From Lathyrus oleraceus (taxonomy: Eukaryota > Streptophyta > Magnoliopsida > Fabales > Fabaceae): a stretch of 64,000 nucleotides of DNA. A program made the translations under genes and the position numbers. The DNA lies in contig NC_066581.1 of assembly GCF_024323335.1 (NCBI RefSeq), positions 181,963,330 to 182,027,329 on the forward strand. Reading direction: 5' to 3'. Below are positions 45,236 to 56,534 of the stretch, piece after piece. Below the pieces are notes generated by a model. It was not told the origin of the DNA. It searched no databases and saw nothing but the letters and a program-made list of their open reading frames with translations. Numbering within the stretch: position 1 is the stretch's first letter; each line of letters starts with the position of its first letter.

Positions 45236-45645
45236 ATAGTCACCTGCAAAATAAAACACAAGTTATCATGATTAATGCATGTATGCAGTGTCTATCCATA
45301 TGAAGGACACTTTGTCTCTCGACCCTGGCATCATCGAGACAAATAATAAGCCGGCATTAACATTTTGATTAGCAGTGTTTGATTTTGTTGTGCAGATCGG
45401 AGATATGTGATTTAGCAAGAATACCCCCAACCATGTGTGTGCTTGTGTAAGTGCATACGGTAAAGCAAATAAAGCTTGTCAACCAATCACTGAATAGAAA
45501 CCATCATATAGCAAAAGTGCACAATCAGTGCAATAGTCATACATCAACCAGATAAGGTCAGATACAATCCTCAAGAATAGGAAAGAAATACAGACAAGTG
45601 AATTCCGTCAACAAGCCTGACGGTAATTCACAACGAAAGAAAGAT

Positions 45646-47346
45646 CTAACTGGATGAGGGTCCCGCAGATGGCCCTATCTCGCCCTCCATCCTCGCGAAC
45701 TCTGCGGCGAACCCGAGCTCTATGTTCTCCTGCTGTAGTCTTCCAACTTCCTTCTGATGAATCTTCATCTGTCTGAAGTAGTGGTCTCTCTCTGCCATGT
45801 AATGATCTCTCTCGGCCCTGATCTTTGCTTTCTCCGCCTCCCACTCTGCAGCGAGGACTCTGGCTCTCTCATCCCTCTGATCCCTGACTAGGATTTGCCT
45901 CCTCTTCTCATCTTCTATCACCTTTGATGCTCTGAACAGCTTCTCCTTAGTGATATCATGCTCCTTTGCTGAAGATGCCAAAGCCTGACTAACCTTCCCA
46001 TAGTAGGCTGTATCCATCTCAAATCGCTTGGTCTCCAAAGCATGCCGCTTATCCTGATCTTCCATCTTTGCTTTGAGCTCCTGATTAGCTCTCTGAACCC
46101 GAGCGACACTCATCTCCAATTCCGTCTTCTCTGCAAGTAGCTGATCTCGTTCCCGCTTCACCTCTAAGAACTCATCCATGCTGACAGAAGAACTTGGACC
46201 CTCAATCCTAGGACACACTGAGTCACCTCCAGGGAACGGTAGAAATGTAGACTCAATCCTCTTCCGCAACCAATCCTCAAATAGTGGAAAATACCGGCAG
46301 TTGGCTTTGCCATAAGGAACCTTACCCCTCCTCTGGATATCTCGCCATTCGTCCAATACCTGCCTCAACTTGGTCTGGTTACCATCAATCGGGAAATAGA
46401 AGGACTCCTGAATCTCTCGCCCGAGAGGAGGACCCTCTATAGCAAACCCCATCTGTCTCCGGAGAAGCATCGGGTTGTAATTAATGCAACCCTGAACTCC
46501 CACCAAAGGCACATTAGGTAAACTCCCACAACTACATATGAGGTCCTGACCAGCTAAACCATTATGAGTCCAAGCAATGTCATCAGCCCGCAGACCCATC
46601 AAGCGGAAGGACCACTTGACACTAGGGTCAATCTGAACAAACGCACCTCGGGAAGGCAAATACCCCATGAACCATCTAAAGAGCAACTGAGAGCAGCATC
46701 TAACCAGACCACCCCGCCTCTTCTCATTCCTGTTATGCACTGAGTAGTAGACATCTCCAATCAGGGTAGGAATAGGGTTTCTCTGCATAAACAATCTGAT
46801 AGCATTATGGTCCACAAAATTCTTCTGGTTAGGAAACAGAACAATCCCATAAATGCTCACAGCAATCAGAGCACAAACCGTCTTCCAGTTACCCGCAGCA
46901 GCATGTTCCTTGGCATTAGCCTCCAAGAAACTCAAATGAAATCCAGGTAACTTTCCCTTCTCCTTCCAACCTTCCTTGACCATTTCCGGACTCAAATAAA
47001 GAGCACGTGAAATCCCAAGGACATCCGGCTCCGCCCTAGTGACATGGAAAGGAATCTGATCACGGATCTGAATACCCAGGATGCTGACATAATCCTCCAT
47101 CAGAGGTCCCAACAGATAGTCTGGAAAAACGAAACACCTCAACCCAGGGTCATAGAACTGAAGAAGAGTGTGGATGGCGCTCCTGTCGCAGTCAGTGAGT
47201 CTGAAAACCATCTTCAGAATACCGCCGTATGACTCTCTAAACATTCCCACATGGTCAGGAGTAATCAATGCTATCATATCCTTGAGCACACCAATCTCTG
47301 GATCAAAGAAACTGTAGGCAACATTGTCTTTCAAACCGGTCCTCAT
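45646..47346 (-). CDS. Young Ogre ORF1 protein
   Basis: About 566 codons from the first ATG (47346); the frame is open to 47367 and closed by a TGA just upstream. ORF1 is the extra gene that Ogre elements carry before gag; its function is unknown. The N-terminal two thirds are a globular domain (LLQFYDPGLRCFVFPDYLLGPLMEDYVSILG near the start, FVDHNAIRLFMQRNPIPTL, GCINYNPMLLRRQMGF), probably the DUF7745/plant-mobile-domain-like family. The last third (from about residue 395) is a long charged coiled coil rich in Glu, Arg, Lys and Gln. The decayed ORF1 at 55032-56534 aligns across the whole length. Sequence resembling a splice acceptor (CCATATGCAG, near 47391) lies just upstream, so the true start may be in an earlier exon. 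Confidence 0.85.
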   Translation of the reverse strand: MRTGLKDNVAYSFFDPEIGVLKDMIALITPDHVGMFRESYGGILKMVFRLTDCDRSAIHTLLQFYDPGLRCFVFPDYLLGPLMEDYVSILGIQIRDQIPFHVTRAEPDVLGISRALYLSPEMVKEGWKEKGKLPGFHLSFLEANAKEHAAAGNWKTVCALIAVSIYGIVLFPNQKNFVDHNAIRLFMQRNPIPTLIGDVYYSVHNRNEKRRGGLVRCCSQLLFRWFMGYLPSRGAFVQIDPSVKWSFRLMGLRADDIAWTHNGLAGQDLICSCGSLPNVPLVGVQGCINYNPMLLRRQMGFAIEGPPLGREIQESFYFPIDGNQTKLRQVLDEWRDIQRRGKVPYGKANCRYFPLFEDWLRKRIESTFLPFPGGDSVCPRIEGPSSSVSMDEFLEVKRERDQLLAEKTELEMSVARVQRANQELKAKMEDQDKRHALETKRFEMDTAYYGKVSQALASSAKEHDITKEKLFRASKVIEDEKRRQILVRDQRDERARVLAAEWEAEKAKIRAERDHYMAERDHYFRQMKIHQKEVGRLQQENIELGFAAEFARMEGEIGPSAGPSSS

Positions 47347-47367
47347 ATTTGAACAGAAATCTCTCAA

Positions 47368-48416
47368 CCAGAATCTCGATCAAAAGTGTCCCTGCATATG
47401 GGTAAACATGGGTTAGATGCAATTAATGCAAAATGTAATGATGCTGATGAATGAATGCAATGCGTTGCCATCCTCCAAGCCATCTGATCATTTGCACTGA
47501 ATCTGGGCTCTGAACTGATCATAACCATCTGAGGAATGTACAATCCCAATTCTGACCCACGGGTTCCGAAATAAACAGAAGACAGATACATCATCATCAC
47601 CATCATCACCAAACCATATCCGAGTAGACACATCACCCTTATCTGAATCGGCCCGGGGAACCCGAAATAAACGGATCCCCACTGATAAAATATCTCGGCC
47701 CGGGGAATCCGAAATAAACGGATCCCCACTGATAAGTCACGGACAGCACTCCGGCGTCACAGCAATAAATGACCATAAATCCGACTTATAATCATGTCTC
47801 TGAATCACAGATCAAAAGTCACCATCTGAAGGCTATCTGAACAAACATCTGACAGAACAACCCTCCCCTCACAGGTAAGTTCTAATCAAGTCATCCTAAG
47901 GCGGATAATGGTCTCGACAATCGGGCAGAGATACTCAATGGGTTTGCCCTTTCGGGTGTGCCATTGTAGCTCCCTTAAGATCGTCTAAACCAAAAAATCC
48001 GGGAAAAGATCGGTCACCAGAGTCAACAACTCAAATGGAGTGACTCAAACAAAGCGGAATATCCACAGAGATGAGCACTATCAAGTGAGCCTCGTCCGGC
48101 TTGTGGCACATCACGCCGCCAGGCACATGTTGACTTAACATGAAAGAGGCAACGTGAGACCACACTAGTCCTAGGTGTATACTCGGGCCTGGGTTTTAGC
48201 CCCACTCAGAACACCCACCCCACACAACAGAACCACCTGCAGAGGACAACAACAACATGATAGTATGATGCATGCAAACATTTAATGCAAATATATACAC
48301 ACTGGTTAGAATAATAAATGCAATAAATAATACAAAATAAGCAACCCAAACCAATCCTAAAACGCTAGGAGAGACTCGCTTAGGGACGATGGACCAGCAT
48401 AGGTCTACATCAGAAT
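47368..48416 (-). other. Young Ogre 5' leader
   Basis: 1.05 kb between ORF1 and the PBS, non-coding. It has a 47-bp tandem pair: CGGCCCGGGGAAYCCGAAAT at 47649-47688 and 47696-47735, with a weaker third copy near 47560. Each copy includes GATCCCCACTGATAA. Other long stretches show nothing recognisable. Confidence 0.75.
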
Positions 48417-48435
48417 GTCCCCAGCAGAGTCGCCA
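48417..48435 (-). other. Young Ogre primer binding site (tRNA-Arg class)
   Basis: The minus strand reads TGGCGACTCTGCTGGGGAC, separated by two bases from the 5' LTR at 48438. It differs at two positions from the PBS of the right-hand Ogre (61137-61155). Confidence 0.88.
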
Positions 48436-48437
48436 GC

Positions 48438-51400
48438 TGTCGCATCCTGCGAAAAATCAACCGGCGAGCCTAAAAATAAAAACACACAGAGCCGCCACTA
48501 AACGTAATTTATCCCAAGATAGGGAAAGGAAACGCTCAGAGAAACCTGGAAAGACATGGTCTCGCGACCAGAAAGAAAAGGTTCGGGAGTCGGTTACGCG
48601 AGGGGAAGGTATTAGCACCCCTCACGTCCGTCGTACTCGACGGGATCCACGCTCTAGAAAGATAAGGTTGCTATAAACATACATCACACACACACGCTAC
48701 CGGATCACACAGGTGGGGTTAAGAAGAAGGGGCTCGGTAAGGTATCGCACCTTATGCCTACATATCTTGTCTGGAACAAGAATCAGAGCCACTGTAGTTC
48801 GGCTTACGCCCGCCGAACAACACAAAACAATCATACAAACACGCAAGGGTGGCAAACATGGAGCCCGACCACCACTGGATGGAATTACGTCGGCATCCGA
48901 ACCAAAACACACTCAAAAGGGCAAACGTGGAGCCCGACAGCCAATCCTGGGCTTACGTCAGCATCCGAGCCAAAACAAACAATCAGATAACAAGTTAACG
49001 CACGCAAAAAAGAAAAAGGTTGCCCGGAGTGGTCTCGCACGACCACCTGCCTACATACCTCGTCTGGAACGAGGATCAGGGCGATGTAGTTCCCCTGAAA
49101 GGGACTGAATTGCTAACCAGAAACCGGGGAAAGATACACAACTAGGGAGCTGAGACTCGAGCCTAATGTTGTCATGCATCGTTAACCCTAAGTTCGGTTT
49201 TCTATCCTACTTGCATAAGCAAACTAACCTAACCAGGAAAGAAGCTAGAACACAAGCATACAATCATATATCATCAAATGAGAACAGGTATCTCAAACAA
49301 GCATGTCAATCAGATATCCACATAACACGCACTATAGCCAAACAAGGGGCTCAATCAATCAGGTTTGACTGCCTAAGCAATCGTCTGTACAGGCTGTGTT
49401 TGCTCTTAACCTTGCCATTACGAGGCTAAGGTGAAGCAGATGATGGGATGAAGTGAGGATCAGACCTCACAGCTCTTATCCCTAACCAGGGAGAGCTGAC
49501 AAATGAGCATGGGTCCAGAATAGGGGAACCCTTCTATACTCGATGACTCTGACTCAACAGATCTTGGGCTTTTGATCTCAATGCTACAACCATGTAATGG
49601 GAGCAAGGAGAAGACTCACTGAATAGTGGGGGACAGGTTGCTTGTCCCTACCTTCCACCAATTGCCTTACTTGAAGGGCTTTTCCTGCTTGGCTTAAAAA
49701 TAAACATACACAAGCATTGCCTCTTAAGGAGGACTTCAGACAATTTATTTGCCCGGCCCGGTAACAGCCGGGTCTCCAGACTACATGAAGCTTAGGAAGT
49801 CCTACCTCAATGCAAGTTGCTTAAGCAACGCAAAGCAAAAGTTCGCAAGGAATTGAGCAACTAAAGGTACCTGTACAAAAGTCAAACAGAATCAGCATCT
49901 ACTTTCACAAACAGACAACAATATAATGATCAATTAACCAAGTACAATTATACACATAATGAGGTGCATAGCACAAGGCTCACATGAACCAACATCCTAC
50001 AAAACAAATACATTAGTCATATGTGTCGAGTAACACAATCCATAATGTGGAGCAAATCTCCTTAATCATTATCTTTAACCTGAAAAGGTACAATCACACT
50101 CAAAGGTAAGTACTATGACCACTAGGACTAGCCTAGGGTCAAAAAGATGGAAAAATCCTAAAACAGCAGCCAATTCATGATGAAAACCAAGTAATATCAA
50201 ATACAAAGGGATCCCAATTGGTCCCATATTCAAACTATGTTCCTATTTTAAATTATGCAACCTAGAAGGCAAATGAAGCAATGTTGAGTCTCATACAAAC
50301 AACCAGCAAGATCATATCCAACCACATGTCAAAAAGGATCCAAAAAATCCACAAAAATTCTATCCTAACCAGAAGGCATTCAACAAGTCACCTATTAAAT
50401 TTCAAGTCATTTGGCCTAATAGATCAATAGGAATTAATTAAACGTGGTACAGCATGCAAAAACTACATCAAATGAAGTCAAAAATTATACACCAACTTCC
50501 ATCTAATGGCAAACAGCAATTGTTACCTTCAAAATTCATGGGACCAAAGCCAAAAGCTACCTTAACATGTTAAGAACTATCCTACAAAGTTTCATGTCCA
50601 TTGGATTAATTATGAGGATATGGCAATATAAATGCTAAAGGTTACACCAATGGAATTCTAACATGCTAGGCAGCAAGAAAAAATATGAATCAAATCGAAA
50701 ATTGATTGTAAAAAATCCACAAAAATTATCAATGATAGCTAACATGTCAAATAAACTTCCTGCAAAAAAAATAGGGCCATCGGCCAATGGGAAGCATAGG
50801 AAAATATTTGGGGAATTCAGCATACCAAACTATGTCACATATATACATGTCCAACTTCAATAATTCACATGTATCAAACCATAGGCTAAAAAATTCCCAA
50901 ACCTATGTCAAAAAATCCAGAAGGATGTCTAGAACAAGTGTCTCAATTTTCAATTATTTTGGATATAGCATGTAGTTTCTATAATTAAAATGATAAAGCA
51001 TATGGAAATATGTATACATTAGAATATCTCTAGGTCAATTTACATTTTTTCCAAGCAACATTTCCTTTTTGATTTTTATAAAATAATAGGGAAAAAATTA
51101 TGATTAACAAAAAAAATAGGGTATTTTTCGGATTAATTTTGAGCATTATATGGATTTTGTAAGTTTGTTAGATTTATTGAAATTTATTTAATTTGTATGT
51201 GGATTAATTAATTAGTGGTACAGTAGATCAATTAGCAGCAACGTTATTACATAATGCCAAGCCAAAACGCAGTGTTTCGCTCATGTTGGATGGACGGTGG
51301 AGATTCGTTCTGGGAAAAAAACACGGATCAATTTCCAGATTCATCCTCTTCGCATGCGCCGCCGGTGTGTTCTTCAACGGCAAGGACGATTTCGAGCGAT

Positions 51401-53666
51401 TCTCGGCGGAAATGCATGGACGACACACCGATCGGAGCGGTTTCGTCTCAGGAGCATGAATCCATACTCGATTTCAACAATAGATTACCACCTAATGCGA
51501 ATCGAAGGAAAGAAACTGACGGCGTCGAAACTCAAATTCGCAAGAACTCACACAATGGCGACGAAAATCAACGAGTAGCATACCGGTCGAACCGGTTTCG
51601 CCTCAGGAACTCAAATATACAACCAATTTCATCAATGGATTCATAAACAACGCAAATCGAACGAAGAAGGAAATTGCTACAAAACCTAAATCCACAATAG
51701 CTCATACAGTTTCCAACAATTTTCGATTCTATCAATTGATATACACTCTACGAAGTATAATCTACAACAGCCATAACTCAATTGAAGCTACTGCGAATTT
51801 CGATTTCCAACCTTTTCTTGATGACGGCAATGGAGTTCGCGGTTGAGCTTCAATTTCGCATGAAACAGATATGGCAAATCGCTGTAGAAGGTGCGTGGAG
51901 TTGTTCTTGAAGCTCGAAAATCTCCTAATCCCACCAATTCTTGGACTGTTATAGGAGATGCCGATGGATTCTACAGTTGCGATTTGTCGATGATTCTTGC
52001 GTTTCTACCTGCAAACAGAAGCTCCAAAACATCTAATAATGATGATTATGCAGAGAGTTATCCAAGATCCATCCAAAAAAACTAATTGATGCAAAAAATG
52101 TTATTGAAGTTTCTTGAGCAAAAATTGAGAAAAGAAGAGAGAATTTCAGTTTGATTTTCTGTTATGATGAAAAGTGTGTTTGTTTGTGAGAGAGTGATTA
52201 CAGAAAAAATGATTATGAGAATTGTGATTAACCAAAACAACCTGTTAGAGATTAACAATATATATGGACTCTTAATCCATTCCTTAATCAAGATTGATAA
52301 AAAATGAGCTTTTCTCCAAATTAAGCTTATGTGCATTTTGGACTTTAATTCTTTTTGATTTTAGAAGCATGACAGCAGAAAATTGACACTTTGAGCGAGT
52401 CAAAAATATCATTTGGGAGCTGTTGGTGTAGGCCTTATTTTCAAATTCCCAATATTTTCCAATTTCGCCATGTGATGGCTTATGTGTCCATTTTTTCCAA
52501 TTCATTTTCAAACCCAATTCTCAAACCATAAGGCCTAGGCATGTTGTGAATATTCCAACAAATTTCAAATGCCATTTGTGAGGTGTTGCAAAAATCCCCT
52601 CTCAAAAATTCCAATTATTTCACAAGTTGGACGATTTTGCCCCTGGTTCAATTAACAGTCCAGTTGAAAAGTGACTTTTTGCATTGGCCATTTTTGGAAA
52701 AATCCAATGATGCACCCTTGAAGTACATGTCAAATGGAGTTTGTGCATATAAAGAACTTGCAATTTGGGCAAAGTATGTGGTAGTTATGGCCTCCTGATT
52801 ACGGGTCTTTTCTGAAATTCACTGAGCCATATCTTGCAAACCGTACATTGGATTTTCAAGTTCTTGGACTTTTTGGAAAGGTGAGAACAAGATCTACATC
52901 TGTCATGTTGAACAATTTTTCATTTGAAGCTTCCTTGGACTTCTGTTTTTGAGGTCAAAAACTTTCCATTTTTGGAAACTTCAGTTACAAGTCACTTGCT
53001 ATTTTTGGCAGTGTTTGTCCTGACCTGATTTTCTTCAATTTTAAGCTTTGAGATGTCATTTAACACTTGTTCCAACATGAATGAAGTGTGTCTAACTCAT
53101 TTCCACCTCCAAATTCACCAGATCATGTACAGTTGACCACAGTTGACTTTTCAACTGACAGATGAATCAGGCAATGCACAGATCAATTTGAACCCCAATC
53201 TCCAACTGAAATGGCTCAAGGGTGAAACCCTAGCCTCAATAATCACCATATAATCACAAAATGATCCTCATCTCCTTCAGAAACCTCATCTCCTGATCCA
53301 GCCCTGATTGGCCCAATGCAACTGATTAGGGTTGACCAGTGGTCAAAACCCTAATCTCAAGGAATCTTCTTCAATCTTCTGATGACATCCAACCATGATG
53401 ATGATGTATCAATTCAATCAATATGAAGACCAATACCCTTGAGAATCATGAAACCCTAATTCACGGCCCAATCCTCAGATGGCCATGATCAGTCAGTAAC
53501 CTAGGCTTGCACTTTTGACTTCCTCATCTTCTGATCAAGACTTGGGAGAATGGCTTGCATAATGTAACCACATGATATGCAACATGAACTGCCTAATGTC
53601 CTAAAATGCAATGCAAATATGTTAATGCTAGTCCCAAGAGAGGAGGGCAAATTTTGAGGTGTTACA
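48438..53666 (-). repeat. Young Ogre 5' LTR
   Basis: Same 5229 bp as the 3' LTR at an offset of 18087. Differences noticed: CCAGAAAG versus CCAGAGAG, GCTAGAACAC versus GCTAGCACAC, and AAATAGGGTA versus AAATATGGTA. The PBS follows its low-coordinate end, so this copy provides the promoter. Confidence 0.93.
52258..52265 (-). promoter_or_regulatory. TATA-like element of the young Ogre 5' LTR
   Basis: ATATATAT preceded by CC on the minus strand (CCATATATATTG), about 1.4 kb from the LTR start. The copy in the 3' LTR is at 34171-34178. This is a candidate only; a start site about 30 bp to the left would be expected. Confidence 0.4.
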
Positions 53667-53671
53667 GCTAT

Positions 53672-53704
53672 CCATAGCTTGATGATCATGAATTTCCCAC
53701 TACA
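53672..53704 (+). repeat. Terminal piece of the plus-strand LTR cut by the young Ogre
   Basis: GAATTTCCCACTACA resembles the family-B LTR terminus (GAATACCCTGCTACA on the same strand sense at 2816). Together with 29498-30350 the distance from the CGACTC box to the LTR end is 56 bp, against 62 bp in the LTR at 2816, which supports continuity across the Ogre insertion. Gag of an older element starts directly to the right. Confidence 0.5.
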
Positions 53705-54813
53705 CATACCTCTTTCTTGTTGATGCCTCATCTCTTGTCAAACGTCCCTCTCGGACTCCTTCCTCAAGTCTCATCCCCATGTTTACCATTTCGGTAAAGT
53801 CACTAGGGGCACTAGAAATCATTCGTTCATAATAAAATGAACTCAGAGTTTTAAAGAAGATCTTTGGTCATCTCTTTTTCCTCCAAAGGAGGAGTGATCT
53901 GGGCAGCCAACTCCCTTCATCGCTGCACATACTCCTTGAATGTCTATTTGTCCTTCTGAGGCATAGACCTCAGCTAGTCTCTATCTGGTGCCATATCCAC
54001 ATTATACTTATACTTCTTGATAAAAGCCTCCCCTAAGTCATTGAAAGTGCGAATGCTGGCACTGTCCAATCCCATGTTCCAACGGAGCGCAGCGCGGATC
54101 AGACTATCTTGGAAGTAGTGAATAAGCAATTGATCATTGTCGGTCTGAGTAGACATCTTACGAGCATACATCACAAGATGACTGAGCGGACAAGAGTTTC
54201 CCTTATACTTTTCAAAGTCAGGTACTTTGGATTTCACCGGGATCTTGACTTTGGGCACCAAACACAACTCGACAGCATTCTTCCCAAACAGATCTTTACC
54301 TCATAGCGTCTTCAATTCCTTGCACAACTCAAGAAACTGATCTTTCATTTCATCCATTTTCTCGTAGACATCCGGACCCTCAGACAGCTCAGAGTGATAA
54401 ATGGTGTCCTCTACACGAGGCAAAGTGTGCACAATGGGAGGTGGCACAGACATGACCGGGCTAGATGCCAACATGGAAGCAAAGGTAGGCGCAAAGCCTT
54501 CGGGAACAAAGTTGGACGACATTCCCCATGGGAATCTGGAAGGCATAGTAGGCGCAAAGTGGGCGGCAACAGAAGGCATGGTAGAGGTAGCTACCTCTGA
54601 AATAATAGTCCTTACAGGAGGAGTTGCAGGCGTTGGAGAAGATTGACTTTGAGCGAAAAGAACTAACTCCATCATGGTAGTCAGGCGGATGATTTCGTCC
54701 TTCAGCTCTCTTCTCTCTTCCTCTAAGTGTTCCATGATTCTCAGATGATTAGCTCGGGTATCATACCGGTGAGTCAGCTTGGCTAAAGCACATAATAAAT
54801 ACCAATCAGACAT
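53705..54813 (-). pseudogene. Ogre-type gag, decayed and truncated
   Basis: The N-terminal 170 codons (54301-54813) start MSDWYLLCALAKL and have a coiled-coil-like MEHLEEERRELKDEI segment and a Pro-rich middle. A TGA at 54301-54303 region separates them from the gag core (VPDFEKYKGNSCP, YFQDSLIRAALRW, YNVDMAPDRD), which ends at a TAG near 53974. Downstream frames still show EYAQR, ELAAQ and YERMI-type gag sequence with further stops to about 53705. It corresponds to gag residues about 120-330 of the young Ogre. Zinc knuckle and pol are missing. Confidence 0.85.
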
Positions 54814-55031
54814 CTGGCGAAAACCTGCTTATGCAAATGATGCATGAGATGCAATGCTTGATTATTTATTTTTCAAGGAACTTACTATATCATTTGCAAA
54901 TATATATATTTAAATACTAGTTGCAACAATTTGATCTGACCAAAGATCTCTTTTTATTTTTATAAAATAGAAGGATTACACTGAGTACAATTTCAGAAAC
55001 CAAAATACAAGAGGAAAGGAGACTAGTCATC
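54814..55031 (-). other. Spacer between ORF1 and gag of the old Ogre
   Basis: 218 bp, AT-rich; a run of TATATATATT lies near 54900. Nothing recognisable. The equivalent spacer in the young Ogre is about 520 bp. Confidence 0.5.
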
Positions 55032-56534
55032 CTAAGGATCCCTAATAACAATGTCAGAAGATTTGGATGTAGGCGCGTACTTCCTTCGAATGTGACGGAT
55101 CTCGGTCTCAAAAGAAGCCTTCATCTGTGTCTTCTCGAGGACAAGCTGATCTACAATCTTCTTCCAAGCAACGGAAGGCTGAGGCATGCTAGAAGATGAA
55201 ACCTCTGGCTCTCTCTGTCTCTTCGTCACTCGGTCTTCAAGTAGCTTAATAAGTGCGTTTTTGTCCTTAGACTCCAACTGCAACTCTTCATGCTTCTTGC
55301 TAAAAGCACGGAAACGCTCTTCCAACATGTCCTTCTCTTGCTTCATCTTGATGAGTGCGTCTTCCAACTCCTCTACATCTTGGTTAGGGAGAGTTAATGG
55401 CTCAACCAGAACCATAGACATATGTCTTTCATAAGGATAAGGCATCTTCAACTCCAAAGCTCTCTTCTTCACCCAATGAGTGTAAGCTTCCAAAGCTACA
55501 CAATTGCGCGGACCAAGCTCGGATCTTCCTTTCCTATGCACATGATGCCAAGCATGCACAATATTCTGCTTCAAATGTTGGGGATCTTTACCCTCTTGAT
55601 AGAAAATACCCGCTAACAAAGTGTTATTAGGTTTATCTCTCAAGGGGAACCCAAGTTGACGACGAGCCAAAGCAGGGTTGTAGTTAATTCCTCCTTGTGT
55701 ACCAATGAGAGGCACATTAGAGAATTCACCACAACTATCAATAATCTCCAAACTACTCAAAGACGGAGCATAGCAAACTATATCCTCATTAGTGAGAGAC
55801 ATAAGTCTCTGAGACCACCTTAGACATTGGTTGTTCTCCACAAAAGCAAGTGTCTGAGGCAAATGCAAAATAAACCACTTATACAGAAGAGGAATGCAAC
55901 AGATAATAGTTCCACCACCCTTGGAATTCCTTAGATGCAAAGAGAAATACATATCACCCAATAAAGTGGGCACAAGATTCCCAATCAAGAAAAGTCTAAT
56001 GGCGTTAACATCAACAAAACTGTCAATGTTAGGGAACAAAGCTAGTCCATAAATGAGCAACACAAAGATAGCTTCAAAAGCATCCACACCGTCGGCTTGA
56101 GCAAAAGCAGTAGCTTCCTTGATGAGGAAATCAAATGAGAACCTAAATAACCCTCCTTTCTTCACCTAATGAGCCTCTATCTCATACTTATTCAAGTGAA
56201 GAGCTTCAGCAATAAGATTAGATCGGGGAATCTCCTCCAATCCATTAAAAGGCACTCTACTAGAAACAGGTATCCCCAAGAGATGAGAATACTCTTCCAA
56301 TGTAGGCACAAGCTGAAAATCTGCGAAAGTGAAACAACGGTAGAGAGGATCATAGAACTGCACTAGTACACTCATAAGTCCTTCAACCACATCAGCAGAC
56401 AAGATAGATAGAGGCTTGTCATGACGTTGTTTGAAGTCCAAGGGATCTAATACAAAAGATGCTAGCTTCCTTAACTCTTTCAAGTCGGGACATCTAAAAC
56501 TGTACCTCTTAGTGTTCCTTCGTCCACAGTCCAT
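55032..56534 (-). pseudogene. Ogre-type ORF1, one nonsense mutation
   Basis: About 500 codons from ATG 56534 to the stop at 55032, in a single frame with a TAG at 56166-56168 after codon 122. Seen: LVQFYDPLYRCFTFADFQL, FVDVNAIRLFLIGNLVPTLLGD, GGINYNPALARRQLGFPLRD, then a C-terminal coiled coil (about residues 385-450: EELEDALIKMKQEKDMLEERF-like, heptad-rich) and a basic tail. It aligns along its length with the ORF1 at 45646-47346 but is clearly diverged, so the two elements belong to different subfamilies. A T-rich acceptor-like TATTTTCAG precedes the ATG by four bases. The function of ORF1 is unknown. Confidence 0.87.

Larger units (their letters stand above)
30351..53666 (-). mobile_element. 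Complete young Ogre-type Ty3/gypsy element, 23.3 kb
   Basis: Direct LTRs of exactly 5229 bp each (30351-35579 and 48438-53666), PBS, leader, ORF1, gag-pro-RT-RNaseH-aRNaseH-integrase, a long 3' non-coding region and a polypurine tract, all on the minus strand. The size and the ORF1 upstream of gag are hallmarks of legume Ogre elements. Only about three LTR differences were noticed (near 30486, 31166 and 33031), so the insertion is very recent. Flanks are GTTAT (30346-30350) and GCTAT (53667-53671), an imperfect five-base duplication. One in-frame TGA sits between the integrase zinc finger and catalytic core. Confidence 0.93.
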
